A stretch of 64,000 nucleotides of DNA from DGNJ01 sp002388905 (GCA_036843405.1 DAITSJ010000010.1:1-64000); one strand, 5' to 3'; positions 33,217 through 42,820 are shown, counted from the stretch's first letter. Translations and numbers: made by a program. Notes: generated from the letters alone by a model not told the origin.

Positions 33217-34494
33217 TTACAGACGCAGATCAACAAGCTCGGCGGGCAGCACATGCTTTAAGTCGTACAGGACGAAGGCATCCTTGCCCCATGCCCGGAT
33301 AGTCGGGGCAGTCAGGGCCCTGAACTGGTTGTGGGCCACCGCCAGGATGATGCCGTCGTACTGGTTGCCGGCGGGCTCCGGCACCGGGGTAATACCGTAC
33401 TCCTCTTGCGCTTCGCCGGGATCGACCCACGGATCGTAAATGTCCACCCGGACGTTGTAATCCCGAAGTTCCCTGACGATATCCACCACCCGGGTGTTAC
33501 GGGTGTCGGGACAGTTTTCCTTGAAGGTCAGACCGAGAATCAGGATACGGGCCCCCTCGACCTGGATTCGCTTTTTCAGCATGCTTTTTACCAACTGCGA
33601 TACCACATAGGCGCCCATATTGTCGTTGATGCGCCGCCCCGCCAGGATTATCTCGGGGTGGTAACCGATAGCCTGGGCCTTGTGGGTCAGGTAGTAGGGG
33701 TCGACGCCGATGCAGTGGCCGCCCACCAGGCCGGGCCGGAAGGGCAGAAAATTCCACTTGGTGCCCGCCGCCGTGAGCACTGCCTCCGTATCGATACCCA
33801 TCCTGTTGAAAATCACCGCCAGTTCGTTGACAAGGGCAATGTTCAAATCCCGCTGGGTGTTTTCGATCACCTTGGCGGCTTCCGCCACCTTGATACTGGC
33901 GGCCTTGTGGGTTCCGGCGGTAATGATCTGTTTGTAAAGGCCATCGACGAGATCGGCCGCTTCCGCGGTTGAGCCGGAAGTCACCTTGACGATCGAGGCA
34001 AGCCGGTGGGCCTTGTCGCCGGGATTGATTCGCTCGGGGCTGTAACCGACAAAGAAATCACGGTTGAACGTCAGCCCCGACATTTTCTCGAGGACGGGAA
34101 CGCAGTCCTCTTCCGTGGCACCCGGATAGACTGTGGATTCGTAGATGACCACATCCCCTTCCTTGAGAACCTTGCCGATGGTTTCACTGGCGCTGAGCAG
34201 CGGCCGGAGATCAGGCCTTTTGTGTTCGTCGATGGGCGTCGGAACGGTAACGATGTAGACATTGGCCTCCGTCAGTTCTCGATGGTCCGCCGAGAATCGA
34301 AGCTGTGAGGCCGAGGCCAGTTCTTCATCGGACACTTCCAGGGTGACGTCGTGACCGCGGGTCAGGCCCTCGATACGCTTGCCGTCGATATCAAAACCGA
34401 TGACAGGCCTGACTTTGCCAAACTCAACGGCCAGTGGAAGGCCCACATAACCCAGGCCGACGACAGCGAGCCGCACCTGATTCAAATCCAGCAT
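33217..34494 (-). CDS. UDP-N-acetylhexosamine 6-dehydrogenase, TviB/WbpO type
   Basis: A 425-residue nucleotide-sugar dehydrogenase that oxidises C6 of a UDP-HexNAc to the uronate with NAD. Motifs are GLGYVGLPLAVEFG near 14-27, STVYPGATEEDCVPVLE, GYSPERINPGDK, ENTQRDLNIALVNELA, and the active-site block GLVGGHCIGVDPYYLTHKA containing the catalytic Cys. The C-terminal domain has LGLTFKENCPDTRNT. ATG 34494 has AAGGAAAGG upstream and is preferred to an earlier in-frame codon at 34563, which would overlap glmM. It is followed by the 4-epimerase, so UDP-GalNAcA is the likely end product. Confidence 0.92.
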   Translation of the reverse strand: MLDLNQVRLAVVGLGYVGLPLAVEFGKVRPVIGFDIDGKRIEGLTRGHDVTLEVSDEELASASQLRFSADHRELTEANVYIVTVPTPIDEHKRPDLRPLLSASETIGKVLKEGDVVIYESTVYPGATEEDCVPVLEKMSGLTFNRDFFVGYSPERINPGDKAHRLASIVKVTSGSTAEAADLVDGLYKQIITAGTHKAASIKVAEAAKVIENTQRDLNIALVNELAVIFNRMGIDTEAVLTAAGTKWNFLPFRPGLVGGHCIGVDPYYLTHKAQAIGYHPEIILAGRRINDNMGAYVVSQLVKSMLKKRIQVEGARILILGLTFKENCPDTRNTRVVDIVRELRDYNVRVDIYDPWVDPGEAQEEYGITPVPEPAGNQYDGIILAVAHNQFRALTAPTIRAWGKDAFVLYDLKHVLPAELVDLRL

Positions 34495-34528
34495 AATCCT
34501 TTCCTTGAAATCCTGTCGAAATTGAATG

Positions 34529-35899
34529 TTACACGGTTTCCCGGCCGGAAATCTGTGTTTCATTTAAGGCTTCAGCGATGAACCCCGCCCAGTGGGCCGC
34601 CAGGGTCTCGTCACCCGCTTCCACCATGACGCGGATAACCGGCTCGGTCCCGGACTTGCGAAGCAGTACGCGCCCTTTGGGGTTGTCGGAAGCCACATCC
34701 AGGGCCGACTCCGCCTGCTCGACCGCTGTTTTCACAGCGTTCTCCTCAAGCGGGTCTATCCCGCCATTGAACCGGACATTAACAATTTCTTGCGGGAGGC
34801 AGGGCATGGTTTCGGCGAGCTCGCGCAATGTGCGCCCGGTGTCGCGCATCACGGAGAGCACTTTCAACGCGGTTACGACGCCGTCGCCGGTTGTCACCAC
34901 ATCCCGACAGATCACATGGCCCGATGTTTCCCCGCCCAGGAGCCATCCATTCGCCACCAACTGTTCCATCACATGGCGATCACCGACCCTGGCGCGCACA
35001 AAGGGGATATCCAGTGAGGCCAGCGCCAACTCGAGCCCCATGTTGGACATCAGGGTACCGACCACGCCTCCGGTGAACTCGCCCCGGGCATGCTGGTAAG
35101 CGGCTATCACGTAGATAAGGTGGTCACCGTCGAGGATATCACCCTTGTGATCCACCATCATCACCCGGTCACCGTCCCCATCGAGTGCGATACCCAGGTC
35201 AGCATTGCGCTCGGTCACCGTTTTTTGCAGCAGTTCCAGGGAGGTGGCACCACAGTGATCATTGATATTGATGCCGTTGGGCTGATTGCCTATCACGTGC
35301 ACCGTGGCACCCAGCTCCGTCAAAACCGCGGGTGCGATCTGATAAGTGGCCCCATGGGCACAATCCACCACGATGTGGATTCCCGACAGATCCTGCCTGC
35401 CGGGAAATGCCGCCTTGCAGAATTCGATATAACGTCCGGTGGCGTCCTCCATCCTGTAAGCCTTGCCCAGTTCCCGGGAGGTGACGCACTCCAGGGGGCG
35501 TTCCAGTTCGGCTTCGATGGCTTCTTCCAGGTGATCCGGCAGCTTCTCCCCGGTGCTTGAAAAGAACTTGATGCCGTTATCGTCGTAGGGATTGTGGGAT
35601 GCACTGATGACAATGCCGGCGGCGGCCCGCAGGGTTTTTGTCAGGTACGCGATCGCAGGCGTCGGCAAGGGTCCGGTGAGGTGGGAGTCCATTCCCACGG
35701 CGGTAAGGCCGGCCACCAGCGCGGACTCGAACATGTAGCCGGAAATCCTGGTGTCTTTGCCGATAAGAACCTTGCGCGTACCCCGGCTACCGAGGACCCG
35801 GCCCGCCGCCCAGCCCAGCTTCATGGCAAAGTCCGGGGTAATGGGATAGGCCCCGACTTTCCCCCTGACGCCGTCTGTACCAAAGTATTTCCTGGTCAC
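34529..35899 (-). CDS. glmM: Phosphoglucosamine mutase
   Basis: A 456-residue alpha-D-phosphohexomutase. It has GTDGVRGKVG near 7-16, the phosphoserine loop SASHNPYDDNGIKFF with Ser101, the metal-binding DGDGDR, sugar-recognition GETSGH, and the phosphate-binding RKSGTEPVIRVM near the end. These, and especially the N-terminus, fit GlmM rather than ManB, so it makes GlcN-1-phosphate for UDP-GlcNAc. GlmM normally sits beside ftsH/folP in gammaproteobacteria; its place between EPS sugar genes suggests an additional or relocated copy. The start is GTG 35899 with GGGAGG upstream. Confidence 0.9.
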   Translation of the reverse strand: MTRKYFGTDGVRGKVGAYPITPDFAMKLGWAAGRVLGSRGTRKVLIGKDTRISGYMFESALVAGLTAVGMDSHLTGPLPTPAIAYLTKTLRAAAGIVISASHNPYDDNGIKFFSSTGEKLPDHLEEAIEAELERPLECVTSRELGKAYRMEDATGRYIEFCKAAFPGRQDLSGIHIVVDCAHGATYQIAPAVLTELGATVHVIGNQPNGININDHCGATSLELLQKTVTERNADLGIALDGDGDRVMMVDHKGDILDGDHLIYVIAAYQHARGEFTGGVVGTLMSNMGLELALASLDIPFVRARVGDRHVMEQLVANGWLLGGETSGHVICRDVVTTGDGVVTALKVLSVMRDTGRTLRELAETMPCLPQEIVNVRFNGGIDPLEENAVKTAVEQAESALDVASDNPKGRVLLRKSGTEPVIRVMVEAGDETLAAHWAGFIAEALNETQISGRETV

Positions 35900-36086
35900 G
35901 ATGACCTCCCTTGTTACCGTGCTCGCATTATGGCGGCAGTTCAGTGACGGATGTTCTGCCGCCCAGTATCCTTATGCCACTTGGCGATGCCACGCCGAAC
36001 CGACCGAACGGTGGCACCTGGCCGACGACAGGTCGGCTTGCCGGGGACAACAACGAAACGTTCCTTGAAACTGATGGGCCTACCTG

Positions 36087-37493
36087 TCAGGCCCGCCCGT
36101 ATTTATCGTCGAAGCGGACAATGTCATCTTCCCCCAGGTAAGACCCCGTCTGGACCTCGATCAATTCGAGCGGGACCTTTCCGGGGTTCTCGAGACTGTG
36201 CACGACACCGATAGGGATATAGGTGGATTGATTTTCCGTCAGCAGTTGCTCCTCCCCGTCCAGGGTCACCCGGGCGGTGCCGGAGACAACAATCCAGTGC
36301 TCGGCTCGGTGGTGATGCATCTGTACCGACAGCTTTGCCCCCGGCTTGACGGAGATCCGCTTGACCTGGAACCGGTGCCCGTTATCCACCGAATCGTAGC
36401 TGCCCCAGGGTCTGTAGACCTGCCGGTGCAGATCGACTTCATCGCGTTCCCGCTGTTTGAGAATCTCGACCACCTTCTTGACATCCTGCGTGGCGCCGGC
36501 ATCGGCCACCAGAACGGCATCCTTGGTTTCCACAACGACAATATTATCGAGCCCCACGGCGGTCAGCAGGCGGCTCTGGGAATAGAGGAAGCTGTTGCGG
36601 GTGTCCACTTCAACGACATCGCCGAATATGGCGTTGGCATCCTCGTTCTTGTTGTTCATGGCAAGCATGGCCTGCCAGGAACCCAGGTCGCTCCAACTGG
36701 CATCCATGGGGATAACCACCGCGCTGCGGGTCTTCTCCATTACCGCGTAATCGATGGATTCGGCGGGACAGGCCAGGAATGCCTCCCGGTCGATACGGAT
36801 AAAATCCATATCACTCGCCAGGCTGGAACAGGCCGCTTCACAGGCCCTGTATATATCCGGCCGGCACTCTTTCAGTTCATCGAGAAAACGGCTGGCCCGA
36901 AACAGGAACATCCCGCTGTTCCAGAAGTAGTCGCCATCCTCCAGATAACCGACGGCCGTTTCCTGGTCCGGTTTCTCAACAAAACTCTGGACCTCAAATG
37001 CGGATTCACCGACGGCAGCCCCCCTGCGAATATAGCCGTAACCGGTTTCAGGGTTAGAGGGCACAATCCCGAAAGTCACCAGCTTGCCCGCTTCGGCAAC
37101 GGGCAGGCCGGCCTGAACAGCCTCGATAAAAGCGTCGACGTTCTCGATGGCATGGTCGGCCGCCAGTACCAGCAAAAACGGGTCCTCCCCCTCTCTCGTG
37201 GCGTGCAGGGCGGCCAAGGCAATGGCCGGGGCCGTATTCCGGCCTTCAGGTTCCAGGAGTATGTTGGGGTGCTCAAGGCCCACCTGGCGCAGTTGTTCCG
37301 CCGCGATAAACCGGTGTTCCTCGTTGCAGATTACCAGGGGCGACTGGACATCCAGGCCATCCAGTCGCATAAGCGTTTCCTGGAGCATGGTTTTCTCTCC
37401 CGTCAGCGAGAGAAACTGCTTTGGAAACAGTGTCCTGGACAAAGGCCACAGCCGGGTTCCGGAACCGCCGGCCATTACGATAGGTAGAAGCAT
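36087..37493 (-). CDS. manC: Mannose-1-phosphate guanylyltransferase/mannose-6-phosphate isomerase
   Basis: A 468-residue bifunctional type II enzyme. The N-terminal guanylyltransferase has GGSGTRLWPLSR at 9-20, PKQFL, and FVEKPD. The C-terminal cupin-type isomerase has RPWGSYDSVDNG, KRISVKPGAKLSVQMHHHRAEHW and NQSTYIPIGVVHSLEN with the metal-binding histidines. It produces GDP-mannose from fructose-6-P via Man-6-P and Man-1-P; the phosphomannomutase is not in the window, unless GlmM also serves. It is the first gene of a leftward sugar-nucleotide group, though 187 bp separate it from glmM. Confidence 0.95.
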   Translation of the reverse strand: MLLPIVMAGGSGTRLWPLSRTLFPKQFLSLTGEKTMLQETLMRLDGLDVQSPLVICNEEHRFIAAEQLRQVGLEHPNILLEPEGRNTAPAIALAALHATREGEDPFLLVLAADHAIENVDAFIEAVQAGLPVAEAGKLVTFGIVPSNPETGYGYIRRGAAVGESAFEVQSFVEKPDQETAVGYLEDGDYFWNSGMFLFRASRFLDELKECRPDIYRACEAACSSLASDMDFIRIDREAFLACPAESIDYAVMEKTRSAVVIPMDASWSDLGSWQAMLAMNNKNEDANAIFGDVVEVDTRNSFLYSQSRLLTAVGLDNIVVVETKDAVLVADAGATQDVKKVVEILKQRERDEVDLHRQVYRPWGSYDSVDNGHRFQVKRISVKPGAKLSVQMHHHRAEHWIVVSGTARVTLDGEEQLLTENQSTYIPIGVVHSLENPGKVPLELIEVQTGSYLGEDDIVRFDDKYGRA

Positions 37494-37645
37494 ACGTATC
37501 TGTTATCTTCCTTGTTCCCAGCCAACAGTATATAGATTGTCGGGCCGCCTTTTGCCATCCCGTCAAACGGATTCGGCCATCCGGCAAAACCAGCGGGTTA
37601 TTGCTACTCTACTACAACACTGAAGATTCCGGGAGTTCGACAGAT

Positions 37646-38122
37646 TTGTTGGCGAAACGGCCCCCCGAGGTGGAGGTGATCATCGAAATCCCCCGTGGCA
37701 GCTTCCTCAAACGGGGAACCACGGGCAACATTGATTTTGTCTCTCCCTTTCCCTGTCCCTTTAACTACGGCTCCGTGCCCCAGTACGTGGGCGGCGAGGG
37801 CGATTTACTGGACGCCGTCGTGCTGGGACCGCGCCTGGACCGCGGCACCCGGATCAGGGTGAGCGCCCGCGGGGCCGTGGGGCTTTCGGAACGATGGATG
37901 TACGACGACAAGCTGATCTGCAGCCAACACACCATCAGCGAACGACAAAGACGCCTTGTCCTGCTCTTTTTTAATTTTTATGCCTTCTGCAAGGGGCTTC
38001 GCAATTTCGTTCGGGGACGCCAGGGACCCACTCGCTGTGCGGGATGGGGCGATGCCCATTCCGCCATTGCCCGGGCAACGCCGAGGGCCGACACATGGTC
38101 CGGGCCCCGGGTCCCTTTCTGA
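37646..38122 (+). CDS. Inorganic pyrophosphatase-like protein, divergent active site
   Basis: A family I inorganic pyrophosphatase relative of about 158 residues. EVIIEIPRGSFLKRG near the start and DFVSPFPCPFNYGSVPQYVGGEGD are recognisable. The signature Asp-x-Asp-Pro-x-Asp becomes EGDLLD, so the first catalytic Asp is Glu and the Pro is lost. The C-terminal half is not PPase-like and includes a hydrophobic LVLLFFNFYAF. It may be a short specialised PPase or a non-catalytic homologue. TTG 37646 with GGGAG ten bases upstream is my start; the frame is open from TTG 37601. It is divergent from manC, whose reaction releases pyrophosphate. Confidence 0.65.
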   Translation: MLAKRPPEVEVIIEIPRGSFLKRGTTGNIDFVSPFPCPFNYGSVPQYVGGEGDLLDAVVLGPRLDRGTRIRVSARGAVGLSERWMYDDKLICSQHTISERQRRLVLLFFNFYAFCKGLRNFVRGRQGPTRCAGWGDAHSAIARATPRADTWSGPRVPF

Positions 38123-38154
38123 TCGCCAATAACGAAAAACAGATCATCTTACTG

Positions 38155-39930
38155 TCATTCATATCCCCGCCCGGGAACCGGGCTATTCGTGAATCCTTCA
38201 GCCGTCTCAGATTGCACCAGATGCACGACGGTGCGGTTACGGCCGGAGGCTTTGCTTTCGTACAGCGCGGCATCGGCGCGGGCCATCATCTCCCGCACGC
38301 TGAGCATTCCGTCGCCGGAAATCACCGGGGCAATACCCGCGGACAGGGTATGGTCTATATTCTCGCCCTCGTAAGTGGTGGGCGTCCCGGCGAAGGCGGT
38401 ACGGATACGCTCGGCCACGTCCCGGGCGGCATCGACATTGACCGCCTGGAGCAGTATCGCAAACTCTTCGCCACCATAGCGCACGCAGACATCCTCGTGG
38501 CGCGAGTGCTGGCGCAGCAGGTCCGCCATGTGCTTCAGGACCACATCCCCGGCCTCGTGGCCGTAACGGTCGTTAACCTGCTTGAAGTAATCCAGGTCGA
38601 TCATGATCAGGAACACGGGCACACGGTTGCGGGCAAAGCGCTCCTTGAACTGCTCGTACTGCACTTGCAGGAATCGGCGGTTGCCCAGTTGGGTGAGGGT
38701 GTCCTGGTTCGCCAGGACCACCGCCTCGCGGCGATCCCGTTCGAGACTCAGGACTCGCTCCGCCATGGCCACCATAAGCAGCAACACCTCGAACAGGCTC
38801 GCCACCTGTAGGTAGGAAAGCGCCTGCATGCCCCCGGGCAACAACTCGGTGTAAGCGCTGGCCAGGCTCAGCAGGAGACCGGCCGAGTAGACGATCCAGG
38901 CCAGGGTATACCAGCGCGCATACTGGAGCCCCTTGCGCCAGGCCCGCCAACCCGCCACCGGCAAGAGCAATGCCAGCAGGGCGAGCGCGGCAAACGCCAG
39001 GTGCAGCACCGGCTCGTAAAACCCGAGAATACGCAGAGCGATACCGACCGCCACCACTCCCTGGAACAGGGTTATCGCACGATCCGTGCCGGGGAGATAG
39101 TCCCGGGTCTTGAGGAAAACCCGGGAAAACTGCAGGGCCGAAGCGACAAACAACAGGAAGGCAATGTGAAAGCCCTCGTTCTGGATAAAGACCGAGCTCG
39201 GCCACAGGTACTGGAAGCCCACGCCGTTGAACAGGGACCATTTAAAGGCGGTGGCACAAAGGAACAGGGCATAGAATAAGGGGCTGGCCCGGCGCAAGAC
39301 CAGGGCACCGATCACCGCCATGGCGATAAACACCAGCAGGGCCCCGTAATAGCCCCCGTAGACCAGGTAAGTGCTCTGCACCGCCTCCCGGAAGGACTCG
39401 CTATCGTGGAGATGGAAGTTAAGGCTGAGCGCGTCGGCCCTGTCGAAATAGAGCTGGAGATAGACAGTCGTGGCACCGCCCGCCGGGGTCGTATGGCGGA
39501 ATGACAGCTTGCCGAAATCCACCTGCCGGCTGGCGAACGGCTGTCGATCCGACAGGCGCCTGCGCTGCCAGTCACCGTCGCTGTCCCGGTAATGGACCAC
39601 GAGATTGTCCAGGTAGCTGGTCTCGTGCTGAATCACCCAACTCCGGTCGTTATTCCCGTCGTTTACCAGGCGGAAACGCAGCCAGTAACGGGCGTCGCTG
39701 ATGCCCTGGTTGATATCCGCGTCGCGCAGGGGCGCAAACCGGCACGATGGCGGCGGCAAGAAGAGCGGGCTTTCCGGGGGTTGCTGTTGGCGGCAGAATT
39801 CAACCGGGTCCCGCAACAGCCGGTGATCAAGAGACGAGATGTCGAGGGCGGGTACCTGAGCGGCCCGGGTCGGCAGGGAGAGGGTAATGGCGGCCACAAT
39901 CAGCAGTCCGCTTAATAATACCCTGACCAT
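38155..39930 (-). CDS. Membrane diguanylate cyclase with 7TMR-DISM sensor
   Basis: A 591-residue protein. Signal peptide (MVRVLLSGLLIV...), then a periplasmic 7TMR-DISM extracellular domain (about 30-190), seven membrane spans (about 200-400), a short coiled linker and a GGDEF domain. The active site is RYGGEEF, and an inhibitory I-site RHED precedes it by five residues, so a feedback-inhibited, active cyclase is expected. It makes c-di-GMP, a usual switch for EPS synthesis. ATG 39930 is chosen because AGGGGAGGGAG lies immediately upstream. The ligand of the DISM domain, perhaps a carbohydrate, is unknown. Confidence 0.93.
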   Translation of the reverse strand: MVRVLLSGLLIVAAITLSLPTRAAQVPALDISSLDHRLLRDPVEFCRQQQPPESPLFLPPPSCRFAPLRDADINQGISDARYWLRFRLVNDGNNDRSWVIQHETSYLDNLVVHYRDSDGDWQRRRLSDRQPFASRQVDFGKLSFRHTTPAGGATTVYLQLYFDRADALSLNFHLHDSESFREAVQSTYLVYGGYYGALLVFIAMAVIGALVLRRASPLFYALFLCATAFKWSLFNGVGFQYLWPSSVFIQNEGFHIAFLLFVASALQFSRVFLKTRDYLPGTDRAITLFQGVVAVGIALRILGFYEPVLHLAFAALALLALLLPVAGWRAWRKGLQYARWYTLAWIVYSAGLLLSLASAYTELLPGGMQALSYLQVASLFEVLLLMVAMAERVLSLERDRREAVVLANQDTLTQLGNRRFLQVQYEQFKERFARNRVPVFLIMIDLDYFKQVNDRYGHEAGDVVLKHMADLLRQHSRHEDVCVRYGGEEFAILLQAVNVDAARDVAERIRTAFAGTPTTYEGENIDHTLSAGIAPVISGDGMLSVREMMARADAALYESKASGRNRTVVHLVQSETAEGFTNSPVPGRGYE

Positions 39931-39990
39931 ACTCCCTCCCCTAAATCGCATCTTCTTTTGTTTTTCTTCCCGCAAACACGGGTACGGCTG

Positions 39991-40470
39991 TTACCGGCCG
40001 CTGCGGTACTCTTCTATAAGCCGCTCGGCCGCCTCGACAACCGCGTCGCCATAGCGTTCCTCGACGCCGCGACGCTCCCGGTCGAAAACACGCTGCTCGC
40101 CGGCGTCCAGCGCCCGCCAGTCATCGAGAATGGGTATATGGGCCGTGGCTTCGGCGACCCTGAAAAAGACCCCGAACTCCTCCCGGAACCGGGAATAATC
40201 GTCCAGGCTGGGCGCAATGGCGCAGATACGCAGGCAACCCTCGGTATGGGTCAGCTTGTCGTCCAGGATCGCCTCCGCGAGCAGGTAGACGCCCTTGCCC
40301 GTGGCCACGCGATTCCGGTCACCCTCCCCGGGGGAGTAGGATTCGACCCCGCTGTCCGCCCTGCCCCGGGCCTGGCGCCGGCGACGGTAAAGCAGCCAGT
40401 GCAGGTAGCCGGCGTAGGCGGCGAGCGCAAGGATAACCAGGATACCCGCTGCAATCAGGTACGTATTCAT
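39991..40470 (-). CDS. DUF2489 domain-containing protein
   Basis: A 159-residue protein with one N-terminal membrane span (about 4-24) followed by a basic RRRRQARGR stop-transfer segment. The cytoplasmic part carries the DUF2489 pattern: LTHTEGCLRICAI, then FRVAEATAHIPILDDWRALD, as in homologues that lie near rmuC-like genes in gammaproteobacteria. Function unknown. Its ATG at 40470 overlaps the stop of rmuC (ATGA), so it is co-translated with it. Confidence 0.8.
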   Translation of the reverse strand: MNTYLIAAGILVILALAAYAGYLHWLLYRRRRQARGRADSGVESYSPGEGDRNRVATGKGVYLLAEAILDDKLTHTEGCLRICAIAPSLDDYSRFREEFGVFFRVAEATAHIPILDDWRALDAGEQRVFDRERRGVEERYGDAVVEAAERLIEEYRSGR

Positions 40471-41840
40471 GAACCGGACCTCTTGTCGTTACCCGCGTCA
40501 TTCTCCTCCAGCAGGGCAGCCTCCTCGTCGTCATAGTCGTCGTCCAGGGCCTCCTGGCGAATACCCTCGGGCAGGTTTCGCCGGGCCCGGGCCCCCATGC
40601 GGCGCAGATCGTCGACACGGCGTATAAGGTTGCCGCGCCCGTCCACGAGTCGCTTGCGGGTCTGCTGCCAGGCCTGCTGGCTTTTATCCAGATGCTTGCC
40701 AATCTCTTCCAGGGACTCGATGACCAGGACAAACTGGTCGTGCAACCCCCCGGCCTGGGCGGCGATTTTCTGGGCGTTGCGGCTCTGGTCCTCGTAGCGC
40801 CAGATATTGTGGATGGTGCGCAGCGTGGCCAGCAGGGTACTGGGGCTGACCAGGATAATGCCCATGTCATAGGCATCGCGGAACAGGTTCTGGTCGTGCT
40901 CCATGGCGAGCATGAACGCCGACTCGATGGGCACGAAAATCAGCACGAAATCCAGGGTGTTGACCCCGTCGAGCTGTTCGTATGCCTTCCGGCTGAGGCC
41001 GCTGATATGGCCGCGCAGGGAGGCCAGGTGCCGGTTCAGGTAACGCTGGCGGGAATCGGGGTCTTCCTCCCGGCAGTAGCGTTCGTAGTCCACCAGGGAG
41101 ACCTTGGCGTCGATGACGATGTCGCGCTTGTCCGGCAGGTGCACGATCACGTCGGGATTGCGCCGGCGGCCCTCGGCTGACTGCAGGCTCACCTGGGTTT
41201 CGTACTCCCGGCCCTTGGTGAGACCCGATTCCTCCAGTATCCGCTCCAGCACCACCTCGCCCCAGTTACCCTGCAGCTTGGAGTCTCCTTTCAGGGCCCG
41301 GGCCAGTTGCACCGCATCCTCCCCGATCCGTTCGGCCTGCGTCTTCAGCTCCCGGATCTGGCCCTCCAGGCGGTTGCGCTCGGCGCTTTCCTTGTCGTAG
41401 GCATCCTCCACTTTCTTGCGGAAGTCGGCGATTTCCTTGCGCAAAGGGTCGACGGTGGCGTCCAGGGCGATCTTGCTGTGCCGGCTGAAGGTGTTCTGCT
41501 TGTCTTCGAAAATACGGTTGGCCAGGTTTTCGAACTCCCGGGTCAGTTGTTCCCGGGTCTGCTGGAGCAACTCAATCTGTTCCCGATAGCGGTTGCGCTC
41601 CGCCTCCAGGGTTGCCTTGAGACCGGCGTTGTCGCTGTGCAGCTGCCGGTTCTGCTCGGCGCTGTCCTGCAACTCCCGGCGCTGCCGCTCGGTCTCTTCG
41701 CGCAGATGCGTCAGGGTTCTCTCTGCAGCCGCCTGGGCCCGGCCGCCGCGCAGGTAAAAAATCAGTCCAGCGGCGACGGCGCCAGCCAGGATGCCGGCGA
41801 GAAAAAGCCACAGGGCGAACTGGTCGATAGCGATGGTCAT
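40467..41840 (-). CDS. rmuC: DNA recombination protein RmuC
   Basis: A 457-residue RmuC homologue with an N-terminal membrane anchor (about 9-28). A long coiled-coil covers roughly 35-190. The conserved nuclease-like domain follows: LQGNWGEVVLERILEESGL, RNPDVIVHLPDKRDIVIDAKVSLVDYERY (PD-(D/E)xK-like core), and LDFVLIFVPIESAF. RmuC limits inversions at repeats in E. coli. It is the first gene of a two-gene unit with the DUF2489 gene. Divergent from murI, 111 bp away. Confidence 0.94.
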   Translation of the reverse strand: MTIAIDQFALWLFLAGILAGAVAAGLIFYLRGGRAQAAAERTLTHLREETERQRRELQDSAEQNRQLHSDNAGLKATLEAERNRYREQIELLQQTREQLTREFENLANRIFEDKQNTFSRHSKIALDATVDPLRKEIADFRKKVEDAYDKESAERNRLEGQIRELKTQAERIGEDAVQLARALKGDSKLQGNWGEVVLERILEESGLTKGREYETQVSLQSAEGRRRNPDVIVHLPDKRDIVIDAKVSLVDYERYCREEDPDSRQRYLNRHLASLRGHISGLSRKAYEQLDGVNTLDFVLIFVPIESAFMLAMEHDQNLFRDAYDMGIILVSPSTLLATLRTIHNIWRYEDQSRNAQKIAAQAGGLHDQFVLVIESLEEIGKHLDKSQQAWQQTRKRLVDGRGNLIRRVDDLRRMGARARRNLPEGIRQEALDDDYDDEEAALLEENDAGNDKRSGS

Positions 41841-41951
41841 GGCGGCATTCTAACACCCGCTGTGAAATAAACCGCGATCTGCGCCGACAAAATCCGCGTC
41901 ACGCTTCGGGCCGTTGCCGATATCGTCGGGGATTGAGTTAAAATCGCCGGC

Positions 41952-42776
41952 ATGACCCGACCCGACCCCGGCAACAGCCCCCGCATACTGGTATTCGACT
42001 CCGGCGTCGGCGGCCTCAGTGTACTGGCGGAAATTCACAGCCGCATTCCCAGGGCCCGGTTGATATACGCCTGCGACAACGAGGCGTTCCCCTACGGCAC
42101 CATGGGCGAGGAAGCCCTGGTGACGCGCGTGGATACCGTACTCCGGGCGTTGATCAGCCGACTGGACCCGGACATCCTGGTGGTCGCCTGTAATACCGCG
42201 AGCACCCTGGCGCTGCCGCGCATACGCGCCCATTTTGCCAAACCCGTGGTGGGCGTGGTTCCCGCCATCAAACCCGCCGCCGCCCTGTCACGAACCCGCG
42301 TCATCGGTTTGCTCGCCACACCCGGCACGGTGAACAGGGCCTACACCCGGCAGTTGATCGACGATTTCGCCGGCGATTGCACTGTGGTGCGGGTGGGCAG
42401 CAGCGAACTGGTTGACATGGCCGAAGCCAAGGTGCGCGGCGTGGCACCGGATCCGGACCGCCTTCGCGCCATCGTAGCCCCACTTTTCGACAACCCGGCC
42501 ACCGACACCCTGGTGCTGGCCTGCACCCACTTCCCCCTGCTCCGACAGGAGCTGGAAACGGTTGCCCCACGGTCGGTGCACTGGGTCGATTCCGGCGAGG
42601 CCATTGCCCGGCGGGTGGAATCATTACTGTCCGCTAACGTGCAACTGGCGAGCCGCACCGGGCAAACCGGCCCCCGGTTCGCTGGCTGGCTTACCAGTGA
42701 CAACCAGGATATCGCCGCTCTCGTCGCGGGCCTGGAAAACGCCGGCATGATGGACCTGCAGGTCATCGCTGTCTGA
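41952..42776 (+). CDS. murI: Glutamate racemase
   Basis: A 274-residue cofactor-independent racemase supplying D-glutamate for peptidoglycan. FDSGVGGLSVL near 15-25 is the substrate-binding loop. The two catalytic cysteines are in VVACNTAS (Cys80) and VLACTHFPLL (about residue 189). DNEAFPYGTM is also typical. The length is normal. The next gene begins within 50 bp on the same strand, so the two may be co-transcribed. Confidence 0.95.
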   Translation: MTRPDPGNSPRILVFDSGVGGLSVLAEIHSRIPRARLIYACDNEAFPYGTMGEEALVTRVDTVLRALISRLDPDILVVACNTASTLALPRIRAHFAKPVVGVVPAIKPAAALSRTRVIGLLATPGTVNRAYTRQLIDDFAGDCTVVRVGSSELVDMAEAKVRGVAPDPDRLRAIVAPLFDNPATDTLVLACTHFPLLRQELETVAPRSVHWVDSGEAIARRVESLLSANVQLASRTGQTGPRFAGWLTSDNQDIAALVAGLENAGMMDLQVIAV

Positions 42777-42820
42777 CAATAGTGGCCCCGACTCTCGTGC
42801 CAACAACAAGGAGTTCCCCG

